40,553 nt of DNA from Nostoc favosum CHAB5714 (GTDB taxonomy: Bacteria > Cyanobacteriota > Cyanobacteriia > Cyanobacteriales > Nostocaceae). A program made the position numbers and the translations under genes. Shown in pieces: positions 1 to 8,522 of this stretch. The DNA lies in assembly GCF_020829495.1 (NCBI RefSeq), contig NZ_JAIVFQ010000014.1:83719-124271 (forward strand). Direction: 5' to 3'. A model generated the notes under the pieces. The model was not told where the DNA came from and did not search any database. It saw only the letters and a program-made list of their open reading frames with translations. Within the stretch, counting starts at the first letter, position 1, and each line of letters starts with the position of its first letter.

Positions 1-105
1 CGTTCGCATTTGTTATTTCAGCGTTCGCATTTGTTATTTCGGCGACCGCATTTGCTATTTCGGCGTTCGCATTTGTTATTTCGGCGACCGCATTTGCTAT
101 ATCGG
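1..105. repeat. 21-bp tandem repeat, about five copies
   Basis: Five consecutive units of 21 bases alternate between two variants, one with GCGTTCGCATTTGTTATTTC and one with GCGACCGCATTTGCTAT. The period is a multiple of three, so a heptapeptide repeat is open across it (AFAFVIS/ATAFAIS on plus, EITNANA/EIANAVA on minus). The array is cut by the window edge, so its full length and any host gene are unseen. Bases 106-217 continue into dispersed GAGCGGAGTCGAA-type repeats with no gene. Confidence 0.8.
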
Positions 106-217
106 CGATGCCTACGGTGGTCACTGAGCGGCTGGTGAGCGGAGTCGAACCATGTCGAAGTGCTGGCTACGCCTACGCATTTGCTGATTGCGTTTATCCT
201 AAAACAACTTAAAACAA

Positions 218-322
218 AGACCTCTCCCTGGTTTTACTACGCAAAGCCTGTCCCTCTCCAGCTCAAAGAGAGACAGGCTTGAACTTTAGTTCAAGGTAGA
301 AAGAGGTTTGTTGAACTCACGT
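218..322. repeat. Dispersed inverted-repeat element, copy 1
   Basis: A palindromic element starting CCTCTCCCTGGTTTTACTAC and ending near GAACTCACG. A second, inverted copy lies at 10520-10628. Both share the ends, a central CCCTCTCC/GAGAG stem and an internal TTGAACTTTAGTTCAA palindrome. It looks like a non-coding MITE-type repeat. It abuts the stop codon of the minus-strand fragment that ends at 323. Confidence 0.7.
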
Positions 323-529
323 CTAATTAGCAGCGCAAGATGTAGCGGTGAGCAAGGAATTATGGGGCGAAGCAGTGGGTACTTGAGCAACCAGAACCAC
401 GTTCCCATTGGCATCTATTACCCATCCTTGGGCTTCCACAATTTGAGTAGGTTCATTATTTCTTTTCCTACCTAATATACTAAAAAAATATATTTTTTTA
501 GTATTATTCTCTCCTTTAGTCCACAGCAA
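323..529 (-). pseudogene. Fragment resembling the C-terminus of a filamentous-haemagglutinin-type exoprotein
   Basis: The 68-codon frame contains EAQGWVIDANGNVVLVAQ, a phrase I associate with the extreme C-terminus of large cyanobacterial two-partner-secretion exoproteins. The first ~25 residues (MLWTKGENNTKK...) look unrelated. No secretion domain or beta-helix repeats are present, so this is most likely a 3' remnant whose body has been lost, not a working gene. It overlaps the start of the xisI-like gene by 14 bases. The family assignment is from memory of the motif. A small genuine ORF is the alternative. Confidence 0.4.
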
Positions 530-851
530 ACCCTGATAATTGGCGCATTTTTGGAGTATGAAAACCGATCACAATATCTTGTTTATCTATACCCATTTCT
601 ATCAGTTCTAAAGCTATATCCGCCTCCGTTGTATTTTGTTGAATCCAAATTTTATTATTCTTGATATCTATATGCATTATTGGCCCATAAATCCGCTTTT
701 GATTGTTCCATCCAACGCTAATAATTTGATAATGGTCATGTTCTGTATCAAAAATTTGTTCTACTTCTACATCTCCGTAACTAGGTTTTAACTGGAGATA
801 TTTAGTTAACAGTTGCCTAACTTTTGTTCGATATTCATTTAATTTGTCCAT
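516..851 (-). CDS. xisI: XisI-like protein
   Basis: This 111-residue protein begins MDKLNEYRTKVRQLL and has the XisI family layout: an N-terminal helix, the central run YQIISVGWNNQKRIYG, then IWIQQNTTEADIALELIEMGI and a C-terminal GFHTPKMRQLSGFAVD. XisI was named as a factor needed for excision of the fdxN element during heterocyst differentiation in Anabaena, but most copies, including this one, are not next to that element. Its start lies inside the end of the upstream xisH-like gene (13-base overlap), so the two are probably translationally coupled and act together. Length is normal for the family. No fdxN element or recombinase is visible here, so an excision role at this locus is not supported. 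Confidence 0.85.
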   Translation of the reverse strand: MDKLNEYRTKVRQLLTKYLQLKPSYGDVEVEQIFDTEHDHYQIISVGWNNQKRIYGPIMHIDIKNNKIWIQQNTTEADIALELIEMGIDKQDIVIGFHTPKMRQLSGFAVD

Positions 852-1252
852 TGTTCTATTCCCTCAGTTTCTACATTGTAAATAATCAGCTTTAATTTGT
901 TTTCATTGACTACAGTTTGAATAAAAGACAAGTTGAAGAAGTCATTATAAGTTGCCAATGGTACAGCTAAATACAAGGTTCTATTTGGCTCTTCAGCACG
1001 CAATGCTGTCCGATAATTAATAAATTCTCCTAGCGCCATGTGAAATTCGGAAATTTTTGAGGCACTAACAAAATTTTTGATTTCAACTGCTATTTTTTTT
1101 CCTGCTTTTTCCGCAGCTATAAGTCGCTCTGCACCTAAATCAATCTGAATATCAACCCCACCACACCGAATATTGAGCGGATCATTTGTCACTACCCAAC
1201 CCTCTTTCTCTAGTGCAGACCTCACAATATTGTGGAATAAATCACGAGCCAT
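839..1252 (-). CDS. xisH: XisH-like protein with a PD-(D/E)xK-type nuclease signature
   Basis: This 137-residue protein begins MARDLFHNIVRSALEKEGW and matches the XisH family: GGVDIQIDLGAERLIAAEK, then IAVEIKNF, then SKISEFHMALGEFINYR. The Asp in VDIQIDLGAE plus the VEIKNF strand fit the D...ExK arrangement of restriction-endonuclease-like folds. It is the first gene of a two-gene unit with xisI, whose start overlaps its end by 13 bases. XisH is known as an fdxN-element excision factor in Anabaena. Its biochemical activity is not settled as far as I know, and the nuclease reading is inferred from motif spacing. The intergenic stretch 1253-1440 contains only a HIP1-like site and no other gene I can support. 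Confidence 0.85.
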   Translation of the reverse strand: MARDLFHNIVRSALEKEGWVVTNDPLNIRCGGVDIQIDLGAERLIAAEKAGKKIAVEIKNFVSASKISEFHMALGEFINYRTALRAEEPNRTLYLAVPLATYNDFFNLSFIQTVVNENKLKLIIYNVETEGIEQWTN

Positions 1253-1440
1253 AGTTTTACAGCGCAGTCACACTAATCGACTCTTGCGTTGCTTTTATAA
1301 AACACAATACTAAAAACTTGTTGCTTGATAGCTTTAAACCATTAGGTTTGCTTAGATTATCCGTCTAACTACAAAACAATACAATACTACAATACAAAAT
1401 AGCGATCGCTTGTATAAAGGTGATTGCAAAATTAGCGATA

Positions 1441-2268
1441 CTAATTCTTAATTCCCGTCGCAGCAATACCTTGAATAAACTGACGCTGACCAATGAGAAA
1501 TAATACCATCACTGGAACAGTCGCTATTGTCACCGCCGCCATCATCAAAGGCCAATTATTCGTAAATTGCTCTTGAAACTCAGCCAACGCTAGTTGCACC
1601 GTCCTTAATTCTGGTCGTGTCGTAAACACCAAAGGCTTAAACAAATCATTCCACTCACCGATGAAGGTGAACAAAAACAGCGTCACCAACGCCGGACGGG
1701 CTAAAGGTAACATCACCCGCCACAAAATTTGCAGTCGGTTCGCCCCATCTATGGCTGCGGCTTCCTCTAACTCCACCGGAATTGTCTGGAAATACTGACG
1801 TAACAAGAAAATTCCAAATCCGTTGACCGCAGTGGGTAAAATCAGCGCCCCATAAGTGTTTATCAGGTGTCCCCACTTCAAAACCAAAAAGATGGGAATC
1901 ACCAATAACTGAAAGGGAATCACTAAAGTTGCTAAAACGACCAATAGCAGTGCTTGGCGTCCCCGAAACTTCAGCCGTGCTAGGGCGTAACCCGCTAAAG
2001 CGGAAGTGACAATCTGAAACGCCGTCACAGCGATCGCTACCAAGGTAGAATTAGCAAACGCCAGCAAAAATTTTCCCTGTTCCCATGCAACCCAGTAATT
2101 AGCTAAAGACCAGCTATTTTTGGACAAATTTTCAGGGCTGGTGGCCGTCGGTGCAAAGGAGGTGAGAAAGACCACAAACAGAGGTAGTAGAACGATGAAT
2201 GCCCCTAGCAGTAACACTACTAGGCTCAAAAAATCGCCAGATTTCAGATTCGGGTTTGGTTTAAACAT
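1441..2268 (-). CDS. Carbohydrate ABC transporter permease (MalG/UgpE class)
   Basis: This 275-residue inner-membrane protein has about six hydrophobic segments. The EAA loop that docks with the ATPase is visible as EEAAAIDGANRLQILW followed by RVMLPLARPAL (around residues 170-195). It is the second-permease (MalG-like) type: the N-terminal segment VLLLGAFIVLLPLFVVFLTS is followed by a large periplasmic loop with LANYWVAWEQGKF. Such proteins pair with a MalF-like permease, a solute-binding protein and an ATPase, none of which is in this window, so it is an orphan here. It is divergent from ado, with a ~175-base shared upstream region. The substrate is unknown; a sugar or glycerol-3-phosphate is typical. 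Confidence 0.85.
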   Translation of the reverse strand: MFKPNPNLKSGDFLSLVVLLLGAFIVLLPLFVVFLTSFAPTATSPENLSKNSWSLANYWVAWEQGKFLLAFANSTLVAIAVTAFQIVTSALAGYALARLKFRGRQALLLVVLATLVIPFQLLVIPIFLVLKWGHLINTYGALILPTAVNGFGIFLLRQYFQTIPVELEEAAAIDGANRLQILWRVMLPLARPALVTLFLFTFIGEWNDLFKPLVFTTRPELRTVQLALAEFQEQFTNNWPLMMAAVTIATVPVMVLFLIGQRQFIQGIAATGIKN

Positions 2269-2442
2269 AACTTGAGCTGCAAAGCATTTGTTTCGCTAGT
2301 ACTACATCTCACCCAGCAACAGTTAATCTATAAACATAGTTACTTGTTAAGTTAAATTAAACCACAGTGATTATTACCCTCAGTTCATGGGGTAAATTGA
2401 ATCCTGGTGTCAAATAATCAGGTTTACAGGAGTAAAGATACC

Positions 2443-3141
2443 ATGCAGCAGCTTACAGACCAATCTAAAGAATTAGATTTCAAGAGCGAAACATACAAAG
2501 ATGCTTATAGCCGGATTAATGCGATCGTGATTGAAGGGGAACAAGAAGCCCATGAAAATTACATCACACTAGCCCAACTGCTGCCAGAATCTCATGATGA
2601 ATTGCTTCGCCTATCCAAGATGGAAAGTCGGCACAAGAAAGGATTTGAAGCTTGTGGGCGCAATTTGCAAGTAACCCCAGATTTGCAATTTGCCAAAGAA
2701 TTTTTCTCTGGACTACACCAAAATTTCCAAACAGCCGCCGCAGAGGGAAACGTTGTTACTTGCTTGTTAATTCAGTCTTTGATTATTGAATGTTTTGCGA
2801 TCGCAGCATATAACATTTACATCCCCGTTGCCGATGATTTCGCCCGCAAAATCACTGAAGGAGTAGTAAAAGAAGAATATAGCCACCTCAACTTTGGAGA
2901 AGTTTGGTTGAAAGAACACTTTACAGAATCTAAAGCTGAACTTGAACTTGCAAATCGCCATAACCTACCCATAGTCTGGAAAATGCTCAACCAAGTAGAG
3001 GGTGATGCCCACACAATGGCAATGGAAAAAGATGCTTTAGTAGAAGACTTTATGATTCAGTACGGTGAAGCATTAAGTAACATAGGTTTTACGACACGCG
3101 ATATTATGCGCTTGTCAGCCTACGGACTCATAGCCGCTTAA
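2443..3141 (+). CDS. ado: Aldehyde deformylating oxygenase (alkane synthesis)
   Basis: This soluble di-iron enzyme converts the fatty aldehydes made by acyl-ACP reductase into alkanes one carbon shorter, releasing formate. From the ATG at 2443 the product is 232 residues, the usual length, starting [17 protein letters not shown] start 36 bases upstream would add an atypical extension, and an AGGAG sequence sits 10 bases before the ATG. The ferritin-like ligands are visible: E33 in EGEQEA, E61 and H64 in KMESRH, E116 in [13 protein letters not shown]145 and H148 in KEEYSH. It lies ~200 bases upstream of aar, the standard cyanobacterial gene order. All active-site residues are present, so it should be functional. 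Confidence 0.97.
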   Translation: MQQLTDQSKELDFKSETYKDAYSRINAIVIEGEQEAHENYITLAQLLPESHDELLRLSKMESRHKKGFEACGRNLQVTPDLQFAKEFFSGLHQNFQTAAAEGNVVTCLLIQSLIIECFAIAAYNIYIPVADDFARKITEGVVKEEYSHLNFGEVWLKEHFTESKAELELANRHNLPIVWKMLNQVEGDAHTMAMEKDALVEDFMIQYGEALSNIGFTTRDIMRLSAYGLIAA

Positions 3142-3221
3142 AAAAAGTTAGGAGCAAAGCCGGAGACGCTTTGCCTCCGGTGAGGTAATGAACAGTGAGA
3201 AATTATGAGTCGTACTCCTAA

Positions 3222-3279
3222 CTCCTGTACAGACGCGATTAATCGCGTCTCTCCTGTACAGACGCGATTAATCGCGTCT
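3222..3279. repeat. Tandem pair of 29-bp units with a perfect 18-bp palindrome
   Basis: Two identical head-to-tail 29-base units (3222-3250 and 3251-3279) each contain the perfect palindrome GACGCGATTAATCGCGTC preceded by CTCCTGTACA. They lie between ado and aar. This is a dispersed Nostoc-type repeat that can form two adjacent hairpins. Whether it affects aar transcription is not known. Confidence 0.9.
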
Positions 3280-3342
3280 CTCTAACTCCCAACTCTACTA
3301 AATTCCACCCTTTCGAGACAGCATAAGCCTAATAATCACTAC

Positions 3343-4362
3343 ATGTTTGGTCTAATTGGACATCTGACTAGTTTGGAACACGCTCAATCGGTAGCTCAAG
3401 AATTGGGATACCCAGAATATGCCGATCAAGGGCTAGACTTTTGGTGTAGCGCCCCACCGCAAATTGTTGATAGTATTATTGTCACCAGTGTAACTGGGCA
3501 ACAAATTGAAGGAAGGTATGTAGAATCTTGCTTTTTGCCAGAGATGCTAGCTAGTCGCCGCATCAAAGCCGCAACGCGCAAAATCCTCAACGCTATGGCC
3601 CATGCACAGAAGCACGGCATTAACATCACAGCTTTAGGCGGATTTTCCTCAATTATTTTTGAAAACTTTAAGTTAGAGCAGTTTAGCCAAGTCCGCAACA
3701 TTAAACTAGAGTTTGAACGATTTACCACAGGAAACACTCATACTGCCTACATTATTTGTAAGCAGGTGGAAGAAGCGTCCAAACAACTGGGAATTGATTT
3801 ATCAAAAGCAACTGTTGCTATATGTGGAGCAACTGGGGATATTGGTAGTGCAGTTACACGCTGGCTAGATGCGAAAACAGATGTTCAAGAACTCCTGCTG
3901 ATAGCTCGTGATCAAGAACGTCTCAAAGAGTTGCAAGGCGAACTGGGGCGAGGAAAAATTATGGGTTTGACAGAAGCACTGCCCCTAGCTGATGTTGTAG
4001 TTTGGGTTGCTAGTATGCCCAGAGGCGTGGAAATTGACCCCACCACTTTGAAACAACCCTGTTTGTTGATTGATGGTGGTTATCCTAAAAACTTAGCGAC
4101 GAAAATTCAGTATCCTGGTGTACATGTGTTAAATGGTGGAATTGTAGAGCATTCCCTGGATATTGACTGGAAAATTATGAAAATCGTCAATATGGACGTG
4201 CCAGCCCGCCAGTTGTTTGCTTGTTTTGCCGAATCAATGCTGCTGGAATTTGAGAAGTTATACACGAACTTTTCGTGGGGACGGAATCAGATTACCGTAG
4301 ATAAAATGGAACAGATTGGTCGGGTATCAGTAAAACATGGATTTAGACCACTGCTGGTTTAA
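3343..4362 (+). CDS. aar: Long-chain acyl-ACP reductase
   Basis: This enzyme reduces fatty acyl-ACP to fatty aldehyde with NADPH, supplying ADO. The 339-residue product begins [15 protein letters not shown], as in known cyanobacterial AARs. The nucleotide-binding loop is [12 protein letters not shown] (around residues 163-174). Cys294 in [10 protein letters not shown] matches the position of the cysteine that forms the acyl-thioester intermediate in the Synechococcus enzyme. The ATG at 3343 gives the family length. It follows ado in the same direction and precedes accA, so the block links acyl-ACP supply and use. Nothing is truncated. Confidence 0.96.
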   Translation: MFGLIGHLTSLEHAQSVAQELGYPEYADQGLDFWCSAPPQIVDSIIVTSVTGQQIEGRYVESCFLPEMLASRRIKAATRKILNAMAHAQKHGINITALGGFSSIIFENFKLEQFSQVRNIKLEFERFTTGNTHTAYIICKQVEEASKQLGIDLSKATVAICGATGDIGSAVTRWLDAKTDVQELLLIARDQERLKELQGELGRGKIMGLTEALPLADVVVWVASMPRGVEIDPTTLKQPCLLIDGGYPKNLATKIQYPGVHVLNGGIVEHSLDIDWKIMKIVNMDVPARQLFACFAESMLLEFEKLYTNFSWGRNQITVDKMEQIGRVSVKHGFRPLLV

Positions 4363-4496
4363 GAGTTAGGAGTTAAGAGTTAGGAGTTAGAAGTTAATAG
4401 CTTTCATAAGTCCACACCTTCTAAAACCTCACTCCTCACTTCTAACTCCTCACTCCTCATTTCTAACTCCTCACTCTGAAAAACTCATAACTCGTA
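4363..4496. repeat. STRR arrays (GGAGTTA / TAACTCC), inverted pair
   Basis: A purine-rich array of GAGTTAGGAGTTA-type heptamers (about 4365-4400) is followed by its pyrimidine-rich complement with ACTCCTCACTTCTAACTCC (about 4428-4480). The two arms could fold into one long imperfect hairpin. It fills the aar-accA gap. Confidence 0.85.
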
Positions 4497-4512
4497 ATTG
4501 ATAATCCCTACG

Positions 4513-5493
4513 ATGGCAACTACCGAGCGTAAACCGCTACTGTTAGATTTTGAAAAGCCCTTAGCAGAACTCGCAACCCGAATTGATCAAATCCGGCAAC
4601 TTGCAGAAGAAAATGGCGTCGATGTTTCTGGTCAAATTCGTCAACTAGAAGCACGCGCCATGCAACTGCGTGAGGAAATTTTCAGTAGTCTATCCCCGTC
4701 TCAGCGACTGCAAGTCGCTCGTCATCCCCGTCGCCCTAGTACTCTCGATTACATTCAGGCTATTAGTGATGAATGGATGGAATTGCATGGCGATCGCTGC
4801 GGAGGTGACGATCCGGCTTTAGTTGGTGGTGTCGGTCGTCTGAGTGGGCAACCTGTGGTGATGTTGGGTCATCAAAAAGGTCGTGATACCAAAGACAATA
4901 TTGCCCGTAACTTTGGAATGCCTTACCCTGGCGGCTACCGCAAAGCGATGCGGTTGATGGAACACGCCAACAAGTTTAGTATGCCAATACTAACTTTTAT
5001 CGATACGCCAGGAGCTTGGTCTGGAGTAGAAGCAGAACACCAAGGTCAAGGAGAAGCGATCGCCTACAACTTGCGGGAAATGTTTTGCTTAGATGTACCA
5101 ATTATCTGCACAGTCATTGGTGAAGGCGGTTCCGGTGGCGCACTCGGTATTGGTGTAGGCGATCGCCTACTCATGTTTGAACACTCAGTTTATACCGTCG
5201 CCACTCCCGAAGCCTGCGCCGCCATTCTGTGGAAAGATGCTGCCAAAGCTCCCCAAGCAGCCGTTGCTCTAAAAATTATTTCCCACGACCTGAAAAAGTT
5301 GGGAATTATCGACCAAATACTCCCTGAACCCACTGGTGGCGCTCATTCCGATCCTTTAAAAGCCGCTACTATTCTTAAGCAAGTGCTATTGGAAAATTTA
5401 GACGAACTCAATCGTTTAACCGCTCCAGAACGCCGTCAACTGCGCTATGAAAAATTCCGCAAAATTGGCGTTTTTACAGAAGTTGCCCACTAA
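4513..5493 (+). CDS. accA: Acetyl-CoA carboxylase carboxyltransferase subunit alpha
   Basis: AccA pairs with AccD to move the carboxyl group from carboxybiotin to acetyl-CoA, giving malonyl-CoA for fatty-acid synthesis. From ATG 4513 the product is 326 residues starting [20 protein letters not shown] 15 bases upstream is in frame but less likely. Family motifs include [51 protein letters not shown] and the oxyanion-forming run [19 protein letters not shown]. It lacks the AccD zinc finger, so it is alpha only. It follows aar, and the neighbourhood ado-aar-accA joins fatty-acid supply to alkane synthesis. accD is not in the window. Confidence 0.96.
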   Translation: MATTERKPLLLDFEKPLAELATRIDQIRQLAEENGVDVSGQIRQLEARAMQLREEIFSSLSPSQRLQVARHPRRPSTLDYIQAISDEWMELHGDRCGGDDPALVGGVGRLSGQPVVMLGHQKGRDTKDNIARNFGMPYPGGYRKAMRLMEHANKFSMPILTFIDTPGAWSGVEAEHQGQGEAIAYNLREMFCLDVPIICTVIGEGGSGGALGIGVGDRLLMFEHSVYTVATPEACAAILWKDAAKAPQAAVALKIISHDLKKLGIIDQILPEPTGGAHSDPLKAATILKQVLLENLDELNRLTAPERRQLRYEKFRKIGVFTEVAH

Positions 5494-5846
5494 CAGCGCT
5501 GCATAATGATTGATTAGCAGAGCAAAATGCTATAATTGCCTATGTGCTTAAAGATTTTTAACAATCTAGCCATAGGCATTTGCATGTTTGGTAAATCTAC
5601 TCAATTTGATTGAGTAACTTTTGTATTATCAAGTAATCTAATTTGAGTGTACGGCGTGGCTTTCCAGGCGATGATTTGTTGTCTTCACTGGTAAAACCCA
5701 CAATATACGCACTATTGCACTGCATCATAGCAGATGCTTAATGGAAATCATCAGATTTTTAGATTCCTTTAATCTATCTAGACCGAGAAGTGAGAATAAT
5801 TGGGTGGTAATAGGCTTTGGGAACTGCCAAAAAATTGGGAGACACC
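5494..5846. other. Intergenic region accA-SDR
   Basis: No gene is seen in these ~350 bases. TGCCTATG (5537-5544) and CATAGGCA (5571-5578) form an 8-bp inverted repeat with a 26-base loop. A TATAAT box lies at 5531-5536, so a promoter may start here. CTCAATTTGATTGAG is a short hairpin near 5599. None is strong enough to call as a terminator. Confidence 0.4.
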
Positions 5847-6572
5847 ATGAGTGTTGAGCAAAAACGACGCGCCCTGATTACAGGGGCAAGTAGTGGAATT
5901 GGGAAAGCAACGGCTTTAGCCTTTGCCAAAGCCGGAATTGATGTCGCCTTAGTCAGCCGTTCTTTGGATAAATTGGAGGCGGTAAGAGAAGCAGTCGAGC
6001 ATACTGGGGTGGAAGCGAAAGCTTACCCTGTAGATTTAGCGCGACTGTGCGAAGTAAAAGAAAAGATCCAAGCGATCGCTCTTGACTTTGGTGATATAGA
6101 CATTCTGGTAAACAATGCTGGCATAGCCTATACAGCTACTTTGAGCGAAACCCCCCTAGAGGGCTGGCAGCAGGTAATTGACTTAAATCTTACCAGCGTG
6201 TTTCAGTGCATTGTGGGGATTTTGCCTTCAATGCGCGATCGGGGCACAGGCACAATTATCAACGTCGCCTCAATTGCCGCCAAGCAACCCTTTCCCGGTT
6301 GGGGAGCATACAGCGTCAGCAAAGCTGGTTTGATAGCCCTCTCTCAAACGCTGGCACAAGAAGAACGCACCCACGGCATTCGTGTCACAGCTATCTGTCC
6401 CGGCGCAGTCAATACCGAACTTTGGGATACAGAAACAGTCCATGCTAACTTAGACCGTTCTAAAATGTTAACCCCGGAAATTGTGGCTCAGTCAATTCTC
6501 TACACAGTTCTGTTACCACAAGAGGCAGTTATTGATGAATTGACCCTGATGCCCAGCGCTGGCGCACTCTAA
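5847..6572 (+). CDS. SDR family NAD(P)-dependent oxidoreductase (FabG-like)
   Basis: A classical short-chain dehydrogenase of 241 residues. From the ATG at 5847 the Rossmann motif TGASSGIGKATA lies at residues ~10-21, then NNAGIAY, the catalytic Ser in INVASIAA and the YSVSKAGL pair (YxxxK), followed by CPGAVNT. A TTG start 30 bases upstream is possible, but the ATG has GGGAGA just before it and gives a usual N-terminus. The substrate cannot be read from sequence. A 3-oxoacyl reductase-like role would fit next to accA and the alkane genes, but that is inference. Confidence 0.9.
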   Translation: MSVEQKRRALITGASSGIGKATALAFAKAGIDVALVSRSLDKLEAVREAVEHTGVEAKAYPVDLARLCEVKEKIQAIALDFGDIDILVNNAGIAYTATLSETPLEGWQQVIDLNLTSVFQCIVGILPSMRDRGTGTIINVASIAAKQPFPGWGAYSVSKAGLIALSQTLAQEERTHGIRVTAICPGAVNTELWDTETVHANLDRSKMLTPEIVAQSILYTVLLPQEAVIDELTLMPSAGAL

Positions 6573-6577
6573 TTGCA

Positions 6578-6652
6578 AAGTTAGGAGTTAGTAGTTAGAA
6601 ATTAGAATTTTTAACTCATAACTCATAACTCATAACTCATAACTCATAACTA
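6578..6652. repeat. STRR arrays between SDR and folE
   Basis: GTTAGGAGTTAGTAGTTAG is followed by five or six copies of the heptamer AACTCAT (about 6620-6650). Again the purine-rich arm comes first and the complementary arm second. It lies just upstream of folE, so the folE promoter must lie within or very near the repeat. Confidence 0.85.
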
Positions 6653-6679
6653 AATTCAAACCATAACCAAGACTGAATC

Positions 6680-7384
6680 ATGACTATTGCTTCCAACGGT
6701 TCCAATTGCTCTCAATCACCTCTGATTCCCGACTTGGCAGAAGCCATAACTCCTAGACCCGATCGCAACACCCACAACGGGCGACAAGCGGATGTGTCCC
6801 CGCCAAAAGAGGAACATCTGGAGGAAATGAAGGACGCCGTGCGGACACTAATATTGGGAGTTGGCGAAGATCCTGAACGCGAAGGACTCCTCAAAACACC
6901 CAAGCGAGTGGCCGAGGCAATGCGGTTTCTTACCAGTGGCTACACCCAATCCCTTGAAGAACTCGTTAACGATGCCATCTTTGATGAAGGGCATAACGAG
7001 ATGGTACTAGTTAGAGATATTAATTTCTTTAGTCTGTGCGAACACCACATGCTGCCATTTATGGGTAGAGCACACGTTGCTTATATCCCCAACCAAAAAG
7101 TTGTGGGACTGAGTAAGCTGGCCCGCATTGTTGAGATGTATTCCCGTCGTTTGCAAGTGCAGGAGAGATTAACCCGCCAAATTGCCGAAGCAATCCAGAC
7201 CATTTTGGAACCTCAAGGAGTAGCCGTTGTGATGGAAGCTAGCCACATGTGTATGGTGATGCGGGGTGTCCAGAAACCAGGTTCTTGGACTGTCACTAGC
7301 GCAATGGTTGGTGCATTCCAAGAGGAACACAAAACCCGCGAAGAATTTTTTAACTTAATTCGCCATCAACCAGCGTTCTTTTAG
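6680..7384 (+). CDS. folE: GTP cyclohydrolase I
   Basis: FolE converts GTP to 7,8-dihydroneopterin triphosphate, the first step of folate and pterin synthesis. The 234-residue protein has zinc ligands C120 and H123 in [10 protein letters not shown] and C191 in [10 protein letters not shown], and the signature run [20 protein letters not shown]. The ~45-residue N-terminal extension before [11 protein letters not shown] is variable in the family. The ATG at 6680 follows the STRR region. It is convergent with trpF; only the STRR array separates them. Type I identity is clear from the C-EHH motif. Confidence 0.97.
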   Translation: MTIASNGSNCSQSPLIPDLAEAITPRPDRNTHNGRQADVSPPKEEHLEEMKDAVRTLILGVGEDPEREGLLKTPKRVAEAMRFLTSGYTQSLEELVNDAIFDEGHNEMVLVRDINFFSLCEHHMLPFMGRAHVAYIPNQKVVGLSKLARIVEMYSRRLQVQERLTRQIAEAIQTILEPQGVAVVMEASHMCMVMRGVQKPGSWTVTSAMVGAFQEEHKTREEFFNLIRHQPAFF

Positions 7385-7385
7385 G

Positions 7386-7541
7386 GAATGGGGAGTGGGG
7401 AGTGGGGAGTGGGGAGTGGGGAAGATGAGGTAGATGAGGGAGATGAGGGAGATGAGAGAGATGAGGGGAATAATAATTCTTTGTTTGCTTTCCCTTTCCT
7501 CATTTTCCCCTACTCCCTACTCCCTACTCCCTACTCCCCAA
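7386..7541. repeat. STRR arrays (GGGGAGT and GGGAGTA types), inverted pair
   Basis: Head-to-tail GGGGAGT units (7388-7425) and GATGAGGGA units are followed by CCCTACTCCCTACTCCCTAC (7508-7541). The two arms are complementary and lie between convergent folE and trpF, so they could serve as a shared terminator-like hairpin. The right array overlaps the end of trpF and encodes its last residues and stop codon. Confidence 0.9.
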
Positions 7542-8156
7542 TTTCTCAAACAACTTGGCTACTTTATCTAAATCTTTATCTCCAGGTGCGCGTTCTACAC
7601 CACTAGATAAATCAACGCCACTGGGATTAACCTGACTTAAAGCTTCCACAATATTATCTGCTGTTAGTCCCCCAGCTAAAAACCAAGGGCAATTGGGGCT
7701 GAATTGCTCTAGCATTGTCCAATCTAAGGTTTTGCCTGTGCCACCAAGTTGTTCGGGATGGTAAGCATCAAGTAGTAAAGTATCTACGTAATTTGTGTAA
7801 TTAGCCACTGTGTCAAGATGCTCAAGACTCCGAACTCTCAATGCTTTAATAATTTCGACATTGGGTAAAGCTTGACGTAATTGGTAGCAAAAATCTGGTA
7901 ATTCATCCCCGTGTAACTGGACACCAGTCAACCCAGAATCAACAACTATCTGACTGATTTCGGGGATACTAGCGTTGGCAAAAACACCAATTGTGTCAAT
8001 ATTAGCCGGGAGTTCTGCTACTGCTGCCCGAATTTGGGATGTAGTCACATAGCGAGGTGAGGTTGGCACACAAATAAAGCCTAGTGCCGTTGCGCCCAGA
8101 GAGGCGATCGCTATAGACTGCTGTGGTTGAGTAATGCCGCAAATTTTAACGCGCAT
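7524..8156 (-). CDS. trpF: Phosphoribosylanthranilate isomerase
   Basis: TrpF catalyses the Amadori rearrangement of phosphoribosylanthranilate in tryptophan synthesis. The 210-residue TIM barrel begins [11 protein letters not shown], with catalytic Cys7 in KICGI. The catalytic Asp fits TLLLDAYHP, and the phosphate loops are [10 protein letters not shown] and GVDLSSGVE. The length is usual. The C-terminus is odd: the final residues GSRE and the stop codon are encoded by the GGGAGTA repeat, so the repeat has replaced the original end of the gene. The upstream 8157-8267 region is shared with divergent psaK. Confidence 0.95.
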   Translation of the reverse strand: MRVKICGITQPQQSIAIASLGATALGFICVPTSPRYVTTSQIRAAVAELPANIDTIGVFANASIPEISQIVVDSGLTGVQLHGDELPDFCYQLRQALPNVEIIKALRVRSLEHLDTVANYTNYVDTLLLDAYHPEQLGGTGKTLDWTMLEQFSPNCPWFLAGGLTADNIVEALSQVNPSGVDLSSGVERAPGDKDLDKVAKLFEKLGSRE

Positions 8157-8267
8157 GAAAATTTAATAATTTTAAAATAATCATCAACAAAGTCTAAACT
8201 ATCCGTAAAACTTTTGTGCCCTGGTAATTTTATAATTTTGTAGGTCTACATTTTAGGAGACAAAAGC

Positions 8268-8522
8268 TTGATTTCATCTATTTTACTAGCAGCATCTGCA
8301 ACTGTTCCCGCAACACCTGCGTGGAATCCTACAGTAGGCATCATCATCAGCATCACCAGCTTAGTAATGGTTTTACTAAGTACTAGGATCGAAAAACCCT
8401 TAGTTGGCCCCAAGTTCCCCATCCTGCCGATTAGTATTCCAACATTCGTTGCAGCGATGGCTTTTGGTCATATTGTTGGCGTTGGCATCGTTTTAGGACT
8501 GACTAACATCGGTCGTCTGTAG
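8268..8522 (+). CDS. psaK: Photosystem I reaction centre subunit PsaK
   Basis: PsaK is a small thylakoid membrane subunit at the edge of photosystem I. This 84-residue form has two membrane helices (about residues 22-42 and 57-79) and the conserved FGHIVGVGIVLGLTNIGRL end. The TTG at 8268 is chosen as start because AGGAGA lies 8 bases upstream and no ATG fits. The N-terminal ~20 residues (LLAASATVPATPAWNP) resemble the cleaved presequence of the family. A TATAAT at 8231-8236 may be its -10 box. It is divergent from trpF. Confidence 0.92.
   Translation: MISSILLAASATVPATPAWNPTVGIIISITSLVMVLLSTRIEKPLVGPKFPILPISIPTFVAAMAFGHIVGVGIVLGLTNIGRL

Noticed and set aside
1441..2268. Permease as part of an alkane or fatty-acid export system with ado
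   Set aside because: It is divergent, belongs to the sugar MalG class and has no partner genes here.
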